A stretch of 64,000 nt of DNA from Brevundimonas bacteroides DSM 4726 (GCF_000701445.1 NZ_JNIX01000013.1:186001-250000); one strand, 5' to 3'; numbered from the stretch's first letter, positions 16,867-26,051 are shown. The notes: generated by a model from the letters alone, not told the origin. Numbers and translations: made by a program.

Positions 16867-17544
16867 TCAGTAGACGGGCGCTGATCCGATCACACCGGAC
16901 AGCGCGCCGGGCGCCTGATGCAGCCGCCCGTCCTCGGGCTGCACATAGCCCGCGATGGCGTAGAGCTTCAACCCGCCCGCAGAGGTCAGCAGGGTGGCCG
17001 CGAGACCGGAGGCCGAGAGGTCTGCGCGGATGCGGGCGTCGGGCAGCGCGCTGTCGGTGACCCAGAAGGTCCGGTCGTCGCCCGTGGGGCCGGAGGGCTC
17101 GCAGGCGATCAGCAGGGCTCGAGGTACGCCTGCGCGGTCGTCGGGCAGGGCTTCGATCACGCGCAGGTCGGGCCGAGCCAGAAGCCGACCCCACCACGGC
17201 CGGTCGCCCAGGTCGATGAGAGCGAAGACGGATGGATCGACCCGACCCAGCGCCGTCTCGGCGTCGGCCACTGGCGTGGCCGCGCCCCAGCGGTCAGCGG
17301 CCAGCACGGCCGACAGCGGCCCCGACGCCACGAACCGACGGCCGCCCGCCACCTCCATCCGCCCATACACGGTGCGAAGAAATTGGGCCTGAAGCGGATC
17401 GGCGTCGCGCAGGGCCTCGCGGAGCGCGAGCGCCCGGGCGTCGGCGCGGCTGTGCGGCCCCGCGGCGATGCGGGCGGCGAGCGCCTCGATCAGGGTGCGA
17501 TCCAGCGCCAGCCGCTCGGCGTCGAGCTCGGGCTCCTCCAGCAT
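16867..17544 (-). CDS. Chorismate mutase-like hypothetical protein
   Basis: A 225-residue protein that I do not recognise with certainty. The N-terminal helix LALDRTLIEALAARIAAG resembles the first helix of AroQ-type chorismate mutases. The later FWVTDSALPDARIRADLSAS segment and the LKLYAIAGYV segment recall the regulatory region found in phenylalanine-pathway proteins. It sits between DUF2125 and hisC, a place where other Alphaproteobacteria often carry a chorismate mutase or prephenate enzyme. Its start overlaps the DUF2125 stop (ATGA). The function is therefore a context-based guess. Confidence 0.5.
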   Translation of the reverse strand: MLEEPELDAERLALDRTLIEALAARIAAGPHSRADARALALREALRDADPLQAQFLRTVYGRMEVAGGRRFVASGPLSAVLAADRWGAATPVADAETALGRVDPSVFALIDLGDRPWWGRLLARPDLRVIEALPDDRAGVPRALLIACEPSGPTGDDRTFWVTDSALPDARIRADLSASGLAATLLTSAGGLKLYAIAGYVQPEDGRLHQAPGALSGVIGSAPVY

Positions 17545-18593
17545 CAGAACAGCTTGGGCGCGGGGGCGAGGGCGAAGGGGCCGAGGAAGGTGCGACCGTC
17601 GCGGAACACGATGGCGATATCGACGTCTTCGCCGCCCTCGACCGTGCTGGCCGCCGCGGCGCCCGCCGCCCCCGCGCGATCCACCGCCCCGTCGCGCGAT
17701 CCTGCCAACCCCGCGATGGCGGCCATGGGGCGTTGGGCGTTCAGCGACAGCGTGCCCTCCAGGCGCCCATCCGGTCGGGCCGACAGGACGTCGCTGGCCA
17801 GCGTCGCCCGGCTCTCGCCCGCCGAGACCTCGCCCCGCACGTTGGTGAAGCGCCCGCCCGCGCGCGTCCAGGCCGAGAACACGCCAGCGGCGTCTGCGCC
17901 TTGCAGGCGGTCGGCGTCCTCGACGACCGTCTCGATCTGAAGCGTCAGCTTGCCGCTTCTGGCCATGCCCTCGACAGGCCCGCCGAGGCGCCCCTCCGCG
18001 TCGATGAGGCGGAACAGCACGTCGACGCTGCTCTCCACGCCTGGCGTTCCAGCCGGAGCGAGGTGTGGGCGCAGATAGGCCTCGATCCGCTCCGCCTGCG
18101 AGATCGGAAAGACCTCGGCGTCGCGGTGGGCGGTGAAACGGACATCCGCCAGTTCGACCGCGACATTGGGCCAGCGCTGGGTCAGGCCGCTGACGCTGGC
18201 GCGGATCACCCGCCCGCCGATGGCCACATCGCCCTTGCCCGCCCGCGTCAGGACCAGGCCGTCAGCCGCGACCAGGACCCATTTGTCCGGGTTCCAGGCG
18301 TTGGCCTCTGCCGCCAGATCGGGCGCGGCGAGCGCATGGCCGGACGGGGCGGTGACGCGCACGTTCTCGGCGCCGACCCGCACCCGGAACGGCCAGCCGG
18401 AGGTGGTCATGCCGGAATAGGCCACATCCCATCCAGAGGCACGCAGGCCCTCGATCCGCTGATCCAGCCGCTCGCGCACCTGCCCGGCCAGAACGAACCA
18501 CCACACCGACCAGGCGATCAGCGCGATCAGGAACAGTCCAATGGGCGCGAACAGGCCAGAGCGGTTGTGGCGGGGTGAAGCGGCGTCGGTCAT
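17544..18593 (-). CDS. DUF2125 family exported/membrane protein
   Basis: A 349-residue protein with an N-terminal membrane anchor (LFAPIGLFLIALIAWSVWWF) followed by RLDQRIEGLRASGWDVAYSG and MTTSGWPFRVRV, the hallmark opening of DUF2125. The rest is beta-rich, reminiscent of AsmA-like periplasmic proteins. The function is unknown. It is the first gene of the DUF2125/chorismate-mutase-like/hisC set and overlaps the next gene by 1 base. It lies 49 bases downstream of dinG on the same strand. Confidence 0.88.
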   Translation of the reverse strand: MTDAASPRHNRSGLFAPIGLFLIALIAWSVWWFVLAGQVRERLDQRIEGLRASGWDVAYSGMTTSGWPFRVRVGAENVRVTAPSGHALAAPDLAAEANAWNPDKWVLVAADGLVLTRAGKGDVAIGGRVIRASVSGLTQRWPNVAVELADVRFTAHRDAEVFPISQAERIEAYLRPHLAPAGTPGVESSVDVLFRLIDAEGRLGGPVEGMARSGKLTLQIETVVEDADRLQGADAAGVFSAWTRAGGRFTNVRGEVSAGESRATLASDVLSARPDGRLEGTLSLNAQRPMAAIAGLAGSRDGAVDRAGAAGAAAASTVEGGEDVDIAIVFRDGRTFLGPFALAPAPKLF

Positions 18594-18642
18594 GGCCGCT
18601 CGTTACAGCAAGCGCGTGGCGAAATCAGCGCCTAGCGGCGCG

Positions 18643-21546
18643 TCATGGCGACGGTGAAGGTCTCCCGGCCTTGGGGTTGGACAGGAACGCCCGGGTCAAC
18701 TCCACCGCCTCGACCAGCCCCATGCGCTGAACCTCCGCCCCCGGAGGCAGAGCCGCGAACAGTCGGGTCGGACACGCCGCGTCCAGCATGACGAAGACGC
18801 CCCGGTCGTCGGCGCGGCGGATCAGGCGGCCAAACGCCTGGGCGACCTTGGCGCGGGCGAGCGCGTCGTCGTAGCCGCGGCCCTTGTCCGACAGGCCGCC
18901 GAACTTCTCGCGCCGCGCCTTGTGCAGCAGATCCGGGCGCGGCCACGGCACGCGGTCGAAGGCGAGCAGGCGCAAGCTGCGGCCGGGCACGTCGACGCCG
19001 TCGCGCACCGCGTCGGTGCCGAGCAGGCAGCTGTCCTGTTCGGCCCGGAAGATGTCGACGAGCGCGCCCACCTCCAGCGGATCGACGTGCTGGGCGTAGA
19101 GGGGGATGCCGGCCCTCGCCAGATCGGGCCCCAGCCGTTCGTAGACCGCCTTCAGACGGCGGATGGCGGTGAAGAGGCCCAAGCCCCCGCCGCCGGCGGC
19201 GAGGAACAGCTCGCGCATGGCCGCCGCCGTCTGGCGGGGGTCGTCCTTGGCCACGTCTTGGACGACGATGACGCGGCTGTTGGCGGCATAGTCGAAGGGG
19301 CTCTCGACCTTCAGGGTGCGAGCGGGCTCGATCAGGCGGGCGGCGCCGGTGCGCATCCGGGCCATGCCGAACAGGTCGCCGCCGGACGCCTCGGCGACCG
19401 GATCGGACAGGGTGGCCGAGGTCACCAGCAGGCCGTGGCTGGGCAGGACGACGGCGGCCTCCAGCGGCACGGTCGGGTCGATCCAGTGACGGCGCAGGGC
19501 CACGTCGTGGATGCGCCCAAACGCCGTCTCGACCGACAACCAGTCGACGAAGTCGGGGTCGGGCTCTGAGCCCCCTTCCTCCAGCGCCGCCAGCATGGAG
19601 CGCCAGCCCGGCAGCGTCATGCGGGCGCGGCGGTCCAGTCCGCGCAGTGCGCCCTCGATGCGCGCGCGGGCGGCGCCGTCCAACTCCGACGCCTCGTCGT
19701 CGAGGATGTCTTCCAGATGCCGGGCCAGCGCCAGCAGCGGCGCCTCGACGGCGGCCAGCGCCTGGGCGGCGCCGCGCGCGGTCTCCAGCAGGGGCTCGGT
19801 CGCCGGGCGGACGGCGCATTCCGTGCCGAACTCCGAACTGGCCGACGATGCGGCCTCCGACGTGCGCGCCCGAATCTGCTCCAGCGCGGCCATCAGGAAT
19901 TGTTCGATCGGGCCGACGGGGTTCACCTCGCCCGACGGCGGGGCGATGCGGCCGGAGATCCCTTCTCCGGGCAAGGCGGCGGCGGCGCGGATGGCGTCGT
20001 TCAGGGCCTTCCGGGCGTGCTCGTTGTCGGCGCACAGGTCGCCCAGCCTCTGCTCCAACCCGCGTCCGCGACGGCCGCGCCCCTCCGGCCCCCTGATCCA
20101 GCGGCGCAGCTCGGCCGCCTCTTGACCCGACAGGCAGGCGGAGAAGGCGCTGTCAGCCGCGTCGAACAGGTGGTGCCCCTCGTCGAAGACGACGCGCTTC
20201 AGGGCCGCGGTCTCATTGTCCTGCTTCAGGCCGCGAGCGGTGCGGGCGCCGTCGAAGGCGGCCTGGGTCATGACCAGCGCATGGTTGGCCACCACCAGAT
20301 CGGCCCGGCGGCTGGCGCGGATGGTCTTCTCGACGAAGCAGGTTCGATAGTGGGAGCAGGCCGCGTGGACGCATTCGCCGCGCCGATCGACCAGATTGCC
20401 CGCGCTGGCCTGGGCGCTGGGTCCCACCGCGAACAGCCCGGGCAGCCAGCCGGAGAAGTCGCCGCCGGTCATGTCGCCGTCACGCGAATGCATCGCCCAC
20501 CGCGCCGTCAGGCCCAGGCCGATCAGGTCGCCGTTCCCCAACTGGGCCGCCTGCACCATGTCCTGAAGGTTCAACAGGCAGAGGTAGTTCTCGCGGCCCT
20601 TGCGGACCACGGCCTTGCGTTTGCGCTCGGCCGGGTCGGGCCACAGGGCGGAGATTTCGCGGTCGATCTGGCGTTGCAGCGCGCGGGTATAGGTCGAAAC
20701 CCAGGCGGCCCCCTGATTGCGCTCGGCCCAGAGCGACGCGGGGGCGAGATAGCCCAGCGTCTTGCCCGTGCCGGTCCCGGCCTCGGCCAGCAGCATGCGC
20801 GGGCGGCCCTCCTCGTCGCGGGGGGAGAAGGCGAAAGCCGCCTCGGCCGCATAATCGGACTGGGTCGGCCGGGCCTCGTCGAGCCCCGACTGCTGCAGCA
20901 GCTTTTCCAACCGGATGCGGGCGGATTCCGAGTCGACCGGGGCGGACCCAGCCTCCCCGCGCGGGGCCTCGTCCTCCCACTCCGGCAGGCGCGCCCAGAC
21001 GTCGAGCCCCGAGCCGCGATACTGCCGGTCCCGCAACGGTTGGGTTTGCAGCGCGCCCGAGACCCGCCACGCCCAGGCCCAGCCGGCGCGCCCCAGCGTC
21101 TCGGCCAGGGTGAAGGCGTCCTCGCGGCGCGGATAGGCGGGATCGGCGAGTTCGCGCAGCAGGGTCGCGGCGGCGTCGCACAGCGCGGCGGCCTGGGCCT
21201 CGGCTCCCTTGGGCTCGCTCATGCCGAGCGCCAGCGCCAGGCCGCTGGGCGACGGCGCGCAAAAGGTCGCCGGTCGCACGAAGGCCCAGAGCTCGAGCAC
21301 ATCCAGCAGGTCCGACGATCGCGGCGGCGGCGACAGGCCGAGCCGCCGCGCGGTCAGGCTCGCGTGGGCGACCATGACGGGGCCGCCGGTGAAGACCCCT
21401 TCCGCTGCGCCGCGCCCGATCTTCCTCGCGCCGTCGACGTCACAAACCGCGCCCGCGCCCGGCGGCACGGCGAGCGCCGGCGGCAGGTCGAGCCAGGGCT
21501 CGGCGCCGGTCAGGCGGTGGGCGGCGATGACGGGTTCGTCGGACAT
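18643..21546 (-). CDS. dinG: DinG/XPD-type ATP-dependent DNA helicase
   Basis: A 967-residue superfamily 2 helicase. Walker A is AEAGTGTGKTLGYLAPAS, and the DEAH-type box is VFDEGHHLFDAADSAF. Four cysteines suited to a 4Fe-4S cluster are present: NYLC, then GECVHAAC and RTC. The C-terminal motifs include GTDAVRDGVDVPGRSLRLL and QAFGRLIRRADD. DinG enzymes unwind 5'-3' and resolve R-loops and forked DNA. The frame is open about 30 codons upstream of the chosen MSDEPVIAAH, but that extension runs into the vapB promoter region. Divergent from vapBC. Confidence 0.92.
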   Translation of the reverse strand: MSDEPVIAAHRLTGAEPWLDLPPALAVPPGAGAVCDVDGARKIGRGAAEGVFTGGPVMVAHASLTARRLGLSPPPRSSDLLDVLELWAFVRPATFCAPSPSGLALALGMSEPKGAEAQAAALCDAAATLLRELADPAYPRREDAFTLAETLGRAGWAWAWRVSGALQTQPLRDRQYRGSGLDVWARLPEWEDEAPRGEAGSAPVDSESARIRLEKLLQQSGLDEARPTQSDYAAEAAFAFSPRDEEGRPRMLLAEAGTGTGKTLGYLAPASLWAERNQGAAWVSTYTRALQRQIDREISALWPDPAERKRKAVVRKGRENYLCLLNLQDMVQAAQLGNGDLIGLGLTARWAMHSRDGDMTGGDFSGWLPGLFAVGPSAQASAGNLVDRRGECVHAACSHYRTCFVEKTIRASRRADLVVANHALVMTQAAFDGARTARGLKQDNETAALKRVVFDEGHHLFDAADSAFSACLSGQEAAELRRWIRGPEGRGRRGRGLEQRLGDLCADNEHARKALNDAIRAAAALPGEGISGRIAPPSGEVNPVGPIEQFLMAALEQIRARTSEAASSASSEFGTECAVRPATEPLLETARGAAQALAAVEAPLLALARHLEDILDDEASELDGAARARIEGALRGLDRRARMTLPGWRSMLAALEEGGSEPDPDFVDWLSVETAFGRIHDVALRRHWIDPTVPLEAAVVLPSHGLLVTSATLSDPVAEASGGDLFGMARMRTGAARLIEPARTLKVESPFDYAANSRVIVVQDVAKDDPRQTAAAMRELFLAAGGGGLGLFTAIRRLKAVYERLGPDLARAGIPLYAQHVDPLEVGALVDIFRAEQDSCLLGTDAVRDGVDVPGRSLRLLAFDRVPWPRPDLLHKARREKFGGLSDKGRGYDDALARAKVAQAFGRLIRRADDRGVFVMLDAACPTRLFAALPPGAEVQRMGLVEAVELTRAFLSNPKAGRPSPSP

Positions 21547-21594
21547 GGCCGAACGATAGCGGGTGCGAAGAGGAACCGGAACGGGAACATTGGA

Positions 21595-21639
21595 TTGACC
21601 CAACCCCGAGCGTCTGTTATGGCCATGAACTATAGCCAT
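21595..21639 (+). promoter_or_regulatory. vapBC promoter with an operator over the -10
   Basis: A -35 box TTGACC at 21595-21600 is followed after 17 bases by a -10-like TATGGC at 21618-21623. An inverted repeat, ATGGC at 21619-21623 and GCCAT at 21635-21639, covers the -10. Antitoxins of this class usually repress their own promoter through such a palindrome. A ribosome site AGGAGA lies at 21643-21648, 5 bases before vapB. This is pattern-based, not experimentally supported. Confidence 0.5.
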
Positions 21640-21653
21640 GCTAGGAGATCGCC

Positions 21654-21905
21654 ATGAGCTGGAGCGTCGCCAAGGCGAAGGACAATCTGTCCGAGGTGAT
21701 CCGTCGGTCGAAGACAGAGGGGCCTCAGGAAATCTCCTCGCACGGTGAGGCCACCGCTGTCGTCGTCTCCGCAGAGGACTTTCAGCGGCTGAAGGACCCT
21801 CGCGCCTCCCGCGACTTCAAGGACTGGCTTCTGAACGGTCCTTCGCTGGAAGGCGTCGATCTTGAGCGCGATCGACGACCGGCGCGCGAGATCGATCCCT
21901 TCTGA
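21654..21905 (+). CDS. vapB: Type II antitoxin, Phd/YefM-like (VapB role)
   Basis: An 83-residue protein whose N-terminus (MSWSVAKAKDNLSEVIRRSK) and VVSAEDFQRLKD motif match the Phd/YefM antitoxin fold. It would bind DNA through its N-terminus and wrap the toxin with its C-terminus (GPSLEGVDLERDRRPAREID). The stop TGA shares a base with the vapC ATG, so antitoxin and toxin are coupled. A palindrome over the promoter suggests autoregulation. It diverges from dinG. Confidence 0.85.
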   Translation: MSWSVAKAKDNLSEVIRRSKTEGPQEISSHGEATAVVVSAEDFQRLKDPRASRDFKDWLLNGPSLEGVDLERDRRPAREIDPF

Positions 21906-22321
21906 TGTATCTGCTGGATACCAACGCGATCAGCGAGCCCAAGCGCGCGCGGCCCGATGCGAACGTGGTCCGTTGGCTGTCCGATCAACTGCTGTCGGAC
22001 CTGCACCTCAGCGTGATCACCGTGGGTGAGCTGCGGCGCGGCATTGTGCGTTTGGAGCCGGGTCGCAGGCGCGACGATCTCGACTTCTGGCTCGAGGAGA
22101 TGATCTTCCGCTACGACCAGCGCATCCTGCCGGTCGATCTGGCGGTCACCGAGCGATGGGCGTCGCTGGCCGAGGCCAATCGGGCCGCCGGTCGCGCCTC
22201 CGAGATGACGGACGAACTGATCGCCGCGACGGCGCATGTGCACGGCCTGACCGTCGTCACTCGTAACGTCCGCCACTTCGAGCACAGCGGATGCCGTGTG
22301 CTCTCGCCGTGGAGCGAATGA
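21905..22321 (+). CDS. vapC: PIN-domain ribonuclease toxin, VapC/FitB-like
   Basis: A 138-residue PIN-domain protein with the acidic residues expected for Mg-dependent RNase activity: Asp in YLLDTNAIS, Glu in TVGELRRGI, Asp in EMTDELIAATA and Asn/Asp-like positions in VVTRNVRHFE. The C-terminus GCRVLSPW is typical, so the toxin appears full length. VapC toxins cleave tRNA or rRNA loops. Its stop overlaps the start of the lhr helicase (ATGA), linking a toxin-antitoxin module to a DNA-repair operon. Confidence 0.88.
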   Translation: MYLLDTNAISEPKRARPDANVVRWLSDQLLSDLHLSVITVGELRRGIVRLEPGRRRDDLDFWLEEMIFRYDQRILPVDLAVTERWASLAEANRAAGRASEMTDELIAATAHVHGLTVVTRNVRHFEHSGCRVLSPWSE

Positions 22322-24813
22322 CGACCCTTCCTCCCCTCTTCGCCGACTGGTTCGCCCGGCGCGGTTGGTCGCCGCGTCGGCATCAGCTGGAGATGATCGC
22401 GGCGGCGCAGGCCGGGTCGCACGCCCTGCTGGTCGCGCCGACGGGGGGCGGCAAGACGCTGGCGGGGTTCCTGCCCAGCCTGATCGACCTCGCCGAGCGC
22501 GGGCCGAGGCCGGAGTTCGGGCCGGGCAGCGGAATCCATACGCTGTATGTCTCGCCGCTGAAGGCGCTGACGACCGACGTCGAGCGCAACCTGATGACGC
22601 CCATCCGCGAGATCGGGCTAAACATCCATGTCGAGAGCCGCACCGGCGACACCAAACAGTCCAAGAAGCAGCGTCAGAGGGACAATCCACCCGACATCCT
22701 GCTGACCACCCCCGAGCAGCTGGCCCTGTTCTGCGCCTGGGGCGGGGCGCGGGCGTACTTCGCAGACCTGAAATGCATCGTGCTGGACGAGGTCCACGCC
22801 ATCTGGTCGGGCAAGCGGGGCGACTTGCTGAACCTGGCGCTGGGGCGGCTGCAGAGCTTTTCGCCGGGGCTGCGGCGGGTCGCGCTGTCGGCGACGATCG
22901 ACGATCCGAACCTGATCGCGGAGTGGCTGGCACCGGGTGGCCGCTCCGAGGATGTCGCGATGGTCAGGGGCGACCCCGGCGCGGCGCCCGAGATCGACGT
23001 CCTGGTCAGCGAAGGTCGCGTGCCGTGGGCCGGGCATACCGGTCAGCACGCGATCCCCGAGGTCTACGCCGCCATCCAGCGTGCCCAGCTTGCGCTGATC
23101 TTCGTCAACACGCGCTGGCAGTCCGAGTTCGTGTTCCAGCAGCTGTGGGCCATCAACGACGACAACCTGCCCATCGGCCTGCACCACGGCTCGCTCGCCG
23201 CCGAGCAACGCCGCAAGGTCGAGGCCGCCATGGCGCGGGGGGATCTGCGCGCCGTGGTCTGCACCTCGACGCTGGACCTCGGCATCGACTGGGGCGATGT
23301 CGATCTGGTCATCCAGATGGCCGCGCCGAAAGGCTCCTCACGTCTGGTGCAGCGCATCGGCCGCGCCAACCACCGGCTGGACGAACCCAGTCGCGCCCTG
23401 ATGGTCCCCGCCAGCCGGTTCGAGCTGCTGGAATGCCAGGCGGCGCGCGAGGCCGTGGCCGACAACGCCTTCGACTGGGAGCCGCGCCACACCGGCACAC
23501 TCGATACGCTCGCCCAGCACGTCATGGGCGTGGCCTGCTCCGAGCCTTTCGACATGGCTGATCTGTATGCGGAGATCGCTGGCTCCTCACCCTATCGCGC
23601 CCTGACCTGGGAGGCGTTCGAGGAGGTCGTCGATTTCGTCGCGACCGGGGGATACGCGCTGCGGACCTACGACCGCTTCGCCCGGATCGTCCGGAACGCC
23701 GACGGCAAGTGGACCGTCCGGAATCAGCAGATCGCCCAGCGCCACCGGATGAACGTCGGGGCCATCGTGGCGGCCGGGACGCTGAACGTCCGCGTCGCCT
23801 CGCGTCGGGGCGGGGCCTCCAAGCAGCTGATCGGCGGCCGCAAGGTCGGCGAGGCCGAGGAGTGGTACTTCGAACAGCTGAGCCCCGGCGACACCTTCGT
23901 CTTCGCCGGTCAGGTCTGGGCGTTCCAGGGCATCAGCGGCATGGACGCCCTGGTGACCCACGCCACCGGCAAGGACCCCAAGATCCCGTCGTGGGGCGGG
24001 GCGCAGTTTCCGCTGGGAACGTCATTGGCGGTCCGCGTCCGGCGCATGATCCAGGACCGAGATCACTGGCGCGTCCTGCCGCCCGACGTGCAGGAGTGGC
24101 TGGAGCTGCAGGAGCAGCGCAGCCTCATTCCCGACGCCGACAGCCTGCTCGTCGAGACCTTTCCGCGCGGCAGCCGCCACTTCCTGATCGCCTATCCGTT
24201 CGAGGGCCGGATCGCTCACTCGACGCTTTGCATGCTGCTGACCCGCCGTCTGGACCGGCTGGGCGTCGGGCCGCTCGGCTTCGTGGTCACCGACTATTCG
24301 CTCGCCATCTGGTCGATTCGGCCGATGGACGCCCTGGACTGGGACGCCCTGTTCCAGCCCGACATGCTGGGCGACGATCTCGAAGCCTGGCTGGAGGAGA
24401 GCTTTATGATGAAGCGCACCTTCCGCAATTGCGCCCTCGTTTCCGGCTTGATCGAGCGTCGACAGCCGGGCGCCGAGAAGACCGGCCGCCAGGTGACCTT
24501 TTCGACCGACCTGATCTACGACGTGCTCCGCCGCCACCAGCCCGATCATCTGCTGCTCCGCACCGCCCGCGCCGACGCCGCGTCCGGGCTTTTGGACGTG
24601 GCCCGGCTGGGTCAGCTGCTGACGCGCATCGTCGGCCGGATCCGCCACGCCCCCCTGGAGCGGGCCTCGCCGTTCAGCGTGCCGGTGCTGGTCATGATCG
24701 GACGCGAGCGCGTCGGCGGCGACGCGGCCGACATGATCCTGGAGGCCTCGGCCCAGGACCTGATCGACGAGGTCATGGAAGACGCCCCGCCCGAGCTGCA
24801 GGGGGCGGCGTGA
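22318..24813 (+). CDS. Lhr-like DEXH helicase, ligase-associated DNA damage response type
   Basis: An 831-residue Lhr-type superfamily 2 helicase. Walker A is APTGGGKTLAGFLPSL, then VSPLKALTTDVERNL, LLTTPEQLAL, the DEVH box VLDEVHAIW, SATIDDPN and the C-terminal QRIGRANHRLDEPSRALM. This architecture is the helicase of the ligase-associated DNA damage response set, in which helicase, phosphoesterase, exonuclease and DNA ligase genes cluster. Here the helicase and phosphoesterase are present, but ligase and exonuclease are not in the window. It overlaps vapC upstream (ATGA) and pdeM downstream (GTGA). Confidence 0.9.
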   Translation: MTTLPPLFADWFARRGWSPRRHQLEMIAAAQAGSHALLVAPTGGGKTLAGFLPSLIDLAERGPRPEFGPGSGIHTLYVSPLKALTTDVERNLMTPIREIGLNIHVESRTGDTKQSKKQRQRDNPPDILLTTPEQLALFCAWGGARAYFADLKCIVLDEVHAIWSGKRGDLLNLALGRLQSFSPGLRRVALSATIDDPNLIAEWLAPGGRSEDVAMVRGDPGAAPEIDVLVSEGRVPWAGHTGQHAIPEVYAAIQRAQLALIFVNTRWQSEFVFQQLWAINDDNLPIGLHHGSLAAEQRRKVEAAMARGDLRAVVCTSTLDLGIDWGDVDLVIQMAAPKGSSRLVQRIGRANHRLDEPSRALMVPASRFELLECQAAREAVADNAFDWEPRHTGTLDTLAQHVMGVACSEPFDMADLYAEIAGSSPYRALTWEAFEEVVDFVATGGYALRTYDRFARIVRNADGKWTVRNQQIAQRHRMNVGAIVAAGTLNVRVASRRGGASKQLIGGRKVGEAEEWYFEQLSPGDTFVFAGQVWAFQGISGMDALVTHATGKDPKIPSWGGAQFPLGTSLAVRVRRMIQDRDHWRVLPPDVQEWLELQEQRSLIPDADSLLVETFPRGSRHFLIAYPFEGRIAHSTLCMLLTRRLDRLGVGPLGFVVTDYSLAIWSIRPMDALDWDALFQPDMLGDDLEAWLEESFMMKRTFRNCALVSGLIERRQPGAEKTGRQVTFSTDLIYDVLRRHQPDHLLLRTARADAASGLLDVARLGQLLTRIVGRIRHAPLERASPFSVPVLVMIGRERVGGDAADMILEASAQDLIDEVMEDAPPELQGAA

Positions 24814-25583
24814 ACGCGGCGCTGCGCGAGACCCTGACCCCTGCCCGCCGCGCCTGCGGCTCCCTGTCCGTGCGAGTCATGGGAGAGGTCTGCGTGCTGC
24901 GCTGCTCCGGTGCCCTGTGGTTGCCCGTCCACGGCACGCTGGTGGCCGGCGACCTGCATCTGGAGAAGGGCTCGGCCTATGCGGCGCGGGGCCAGATGCT
25001 GCCGCCCTACGACAGCCGCGCCACGCTCGACCGGCTGGAGGCCGAGCTCGCGGAGCTGAAGCCTGACCGCGTCGTGCTGTTGGGCGACAGCTTCCATGAC
25101 AGTCGCTCGATCGGGCGAATGGCCCCCGACGACCGCGCTCGACTGGACCGTCTCGCAGAAGACCGCGACTGGATATGGCTTGAGGGCAATCACGACCGGG
25201 ATGCCCTTGGCGCGGAGCGGGTGAACGCCGCAGCCTTCGCTGCCGGGGATTTCGAGCGGCTTGTCGGCCTGCCCGGGCGGGTCGTCCCGGAGCTTTCCGT
25301 GGGGGCGCTCTATCTTACGCACGAGCCGGAAACCCAGGCTCGGCCGGGCGAGGTGGCCGGGCATCTGCACCCCTGCGCCCGCGTGGTCGCCCACGCCCGC
25401 ATGGTGAGGCGCGCCTGCTTCGTGACGGACGGACGGCGGCTCATCCTGCCGGCATTCGGAGCCTTCACCGGAGGGCTGAATGTGCTCGATCCAGCAGTCG
25501 CGGGGCTGTTCGCCGAGCGGCCCATGGTTGCGGCGCTGGGGCGTGACAGGGTGCATGCCCTGGGCTGGGACAGCCTGGTCTGA
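24810..25583 (+). CDS. pdeM: Ligase-associated DNA damage response phosphoesterase PdeM
   Basis: A 257-residue calcineurin-type metallophosphoesterase. The motifs are GDLHLEKGSAYAARG (DxH with the family-specific LEKG), LLGDSFHD (GDxxxD-like), EGNHDRD (GNHD/E) and the C-terminal LTHEP and HLHP histidines. PdeM belongs to the ligase-associated repair set with the preceding Lhr-type helicase and probably processes DNA or nucleotide ends. The start is GTG overlapping the helicase stop (GTGA). An ATG about 23 codons in is possible but would remove part of the first strand. Confidence 0.88.
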   Translation: MNAALRETLTPARRACGSLSVRVMGEVCVLRCSGALWLPVHGTLVAGDLHLEKGSAYAARGQMLPPYDSRATLDRLEAELAELKPDRVVLLGDSFHDSRSIGRMAPDDRARLDRLAEDRDWIWLEGNHDRDALGAERVNAAAFAAGDFERLVGLPGRVVPELSVGALYLTHEPETQARPGEVAGHLHPCARVVAHARMVRRACFVTDGRRLILPAFGAFTGGLNVLDPAVAGLFAERPMVAALGRDRVHALGWDSLV

Positions 25584-25676
25584 AATCAGGCTGAAGGGGC
25601 CGCCGCCTTAAATCTCTGTCATGTTTCGCCAGCTACCTTGTGACACCAGATACCTTGCGATAGGTGTTGGCTTGTC

Positions 25677-25688
25677 AAGGAGGTGATC
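25677..25688 (+). promoter_or_regulatory. Exceptionally strong Shine-Dalgarno for the PadR gene
   Basis: AAGGAGGTGATC is complementary over 12 contiguous bases to the conserved 3' end of bacterial 16S rRNA. Its core ends 8 bases before the PadR-gene ATG, the optimal spacing. This decides the ATG start over an in-frame GTG that lies inside the site itself. The same upstream region carries a small inverted repeat, TACCT and AGGTG, around 25651-25665, that could be a repressor site. Confidence 0.75.
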
Positions 25689-25691
25689 GGC

Positions 25692-26051
25692 ATGCCCGAA
25701 ACCATAGAAATCCAGCTGAAGAAGGGGGTGCTGACGCTGTGCGTCCTCGCATTGCTCGCCCGCAACGACAGCTACGCCTACGAGATCGCCAGCCGGCTGT
25801 CCGACGCCATCGACATGGGCGAGGGCACGATCTACCCGCTGATGCGCCGCATGCAGTCCGACGGTCTGGTCGAGACCTATCTGGTCGAGTCCAGCTCGGG
25901 TCCCTCTCGCAAATACTACCGCCTCAGCGAGGCCGGTCGCCAGGCGCTCGCCGCCCAGTCAGCCGAATGGACCCACTTCGCCCGCGCCGTCGACGCCATC
26001 GTGACGCCGACCGCCGAGGCCCAGACTCAAGCTCAGGGGGAGCCCGCATGA
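25692..26051 (+). CDS. PadR family transcriptional regulator
   Basis: A 119-residue PadR-type winged-helix repressor: LKKGVLTLCVLALLARNDSY, YAYEIASRLSDA, MGEGTIYPLMRRMQSDGLV and GPSRKYYRLSEAGRQAL. PadR proteins typically repress the operon they sit in and respond to small molecules or membrane stress. The stop overlaps the start of the DUF1700 gene (ATGA), and that gene overlaps the DUF2807 gene, so this is an autoregulated three-gene operon. The start was chosen from the very strong ribosome site. Confidence 0.93.
   Translation: MPETIEIQLKKGVLTLCVLALLARNDSYAYEIASRLSDAIDMGEGTIYPLMRRMQSDGLVETYLVESSSGPSRKYYRLSEAGRQALAAQSAEWTHFARAVDAIVTPTAEAQTQAQGEPA

Noticed and set aside
21547..21600. GTTC repeats before dinG as an SOS site
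   Set aside because: On the minus strand GTTC recurs every 6 bases (three copies), which gives no pair with a 7-base gap.
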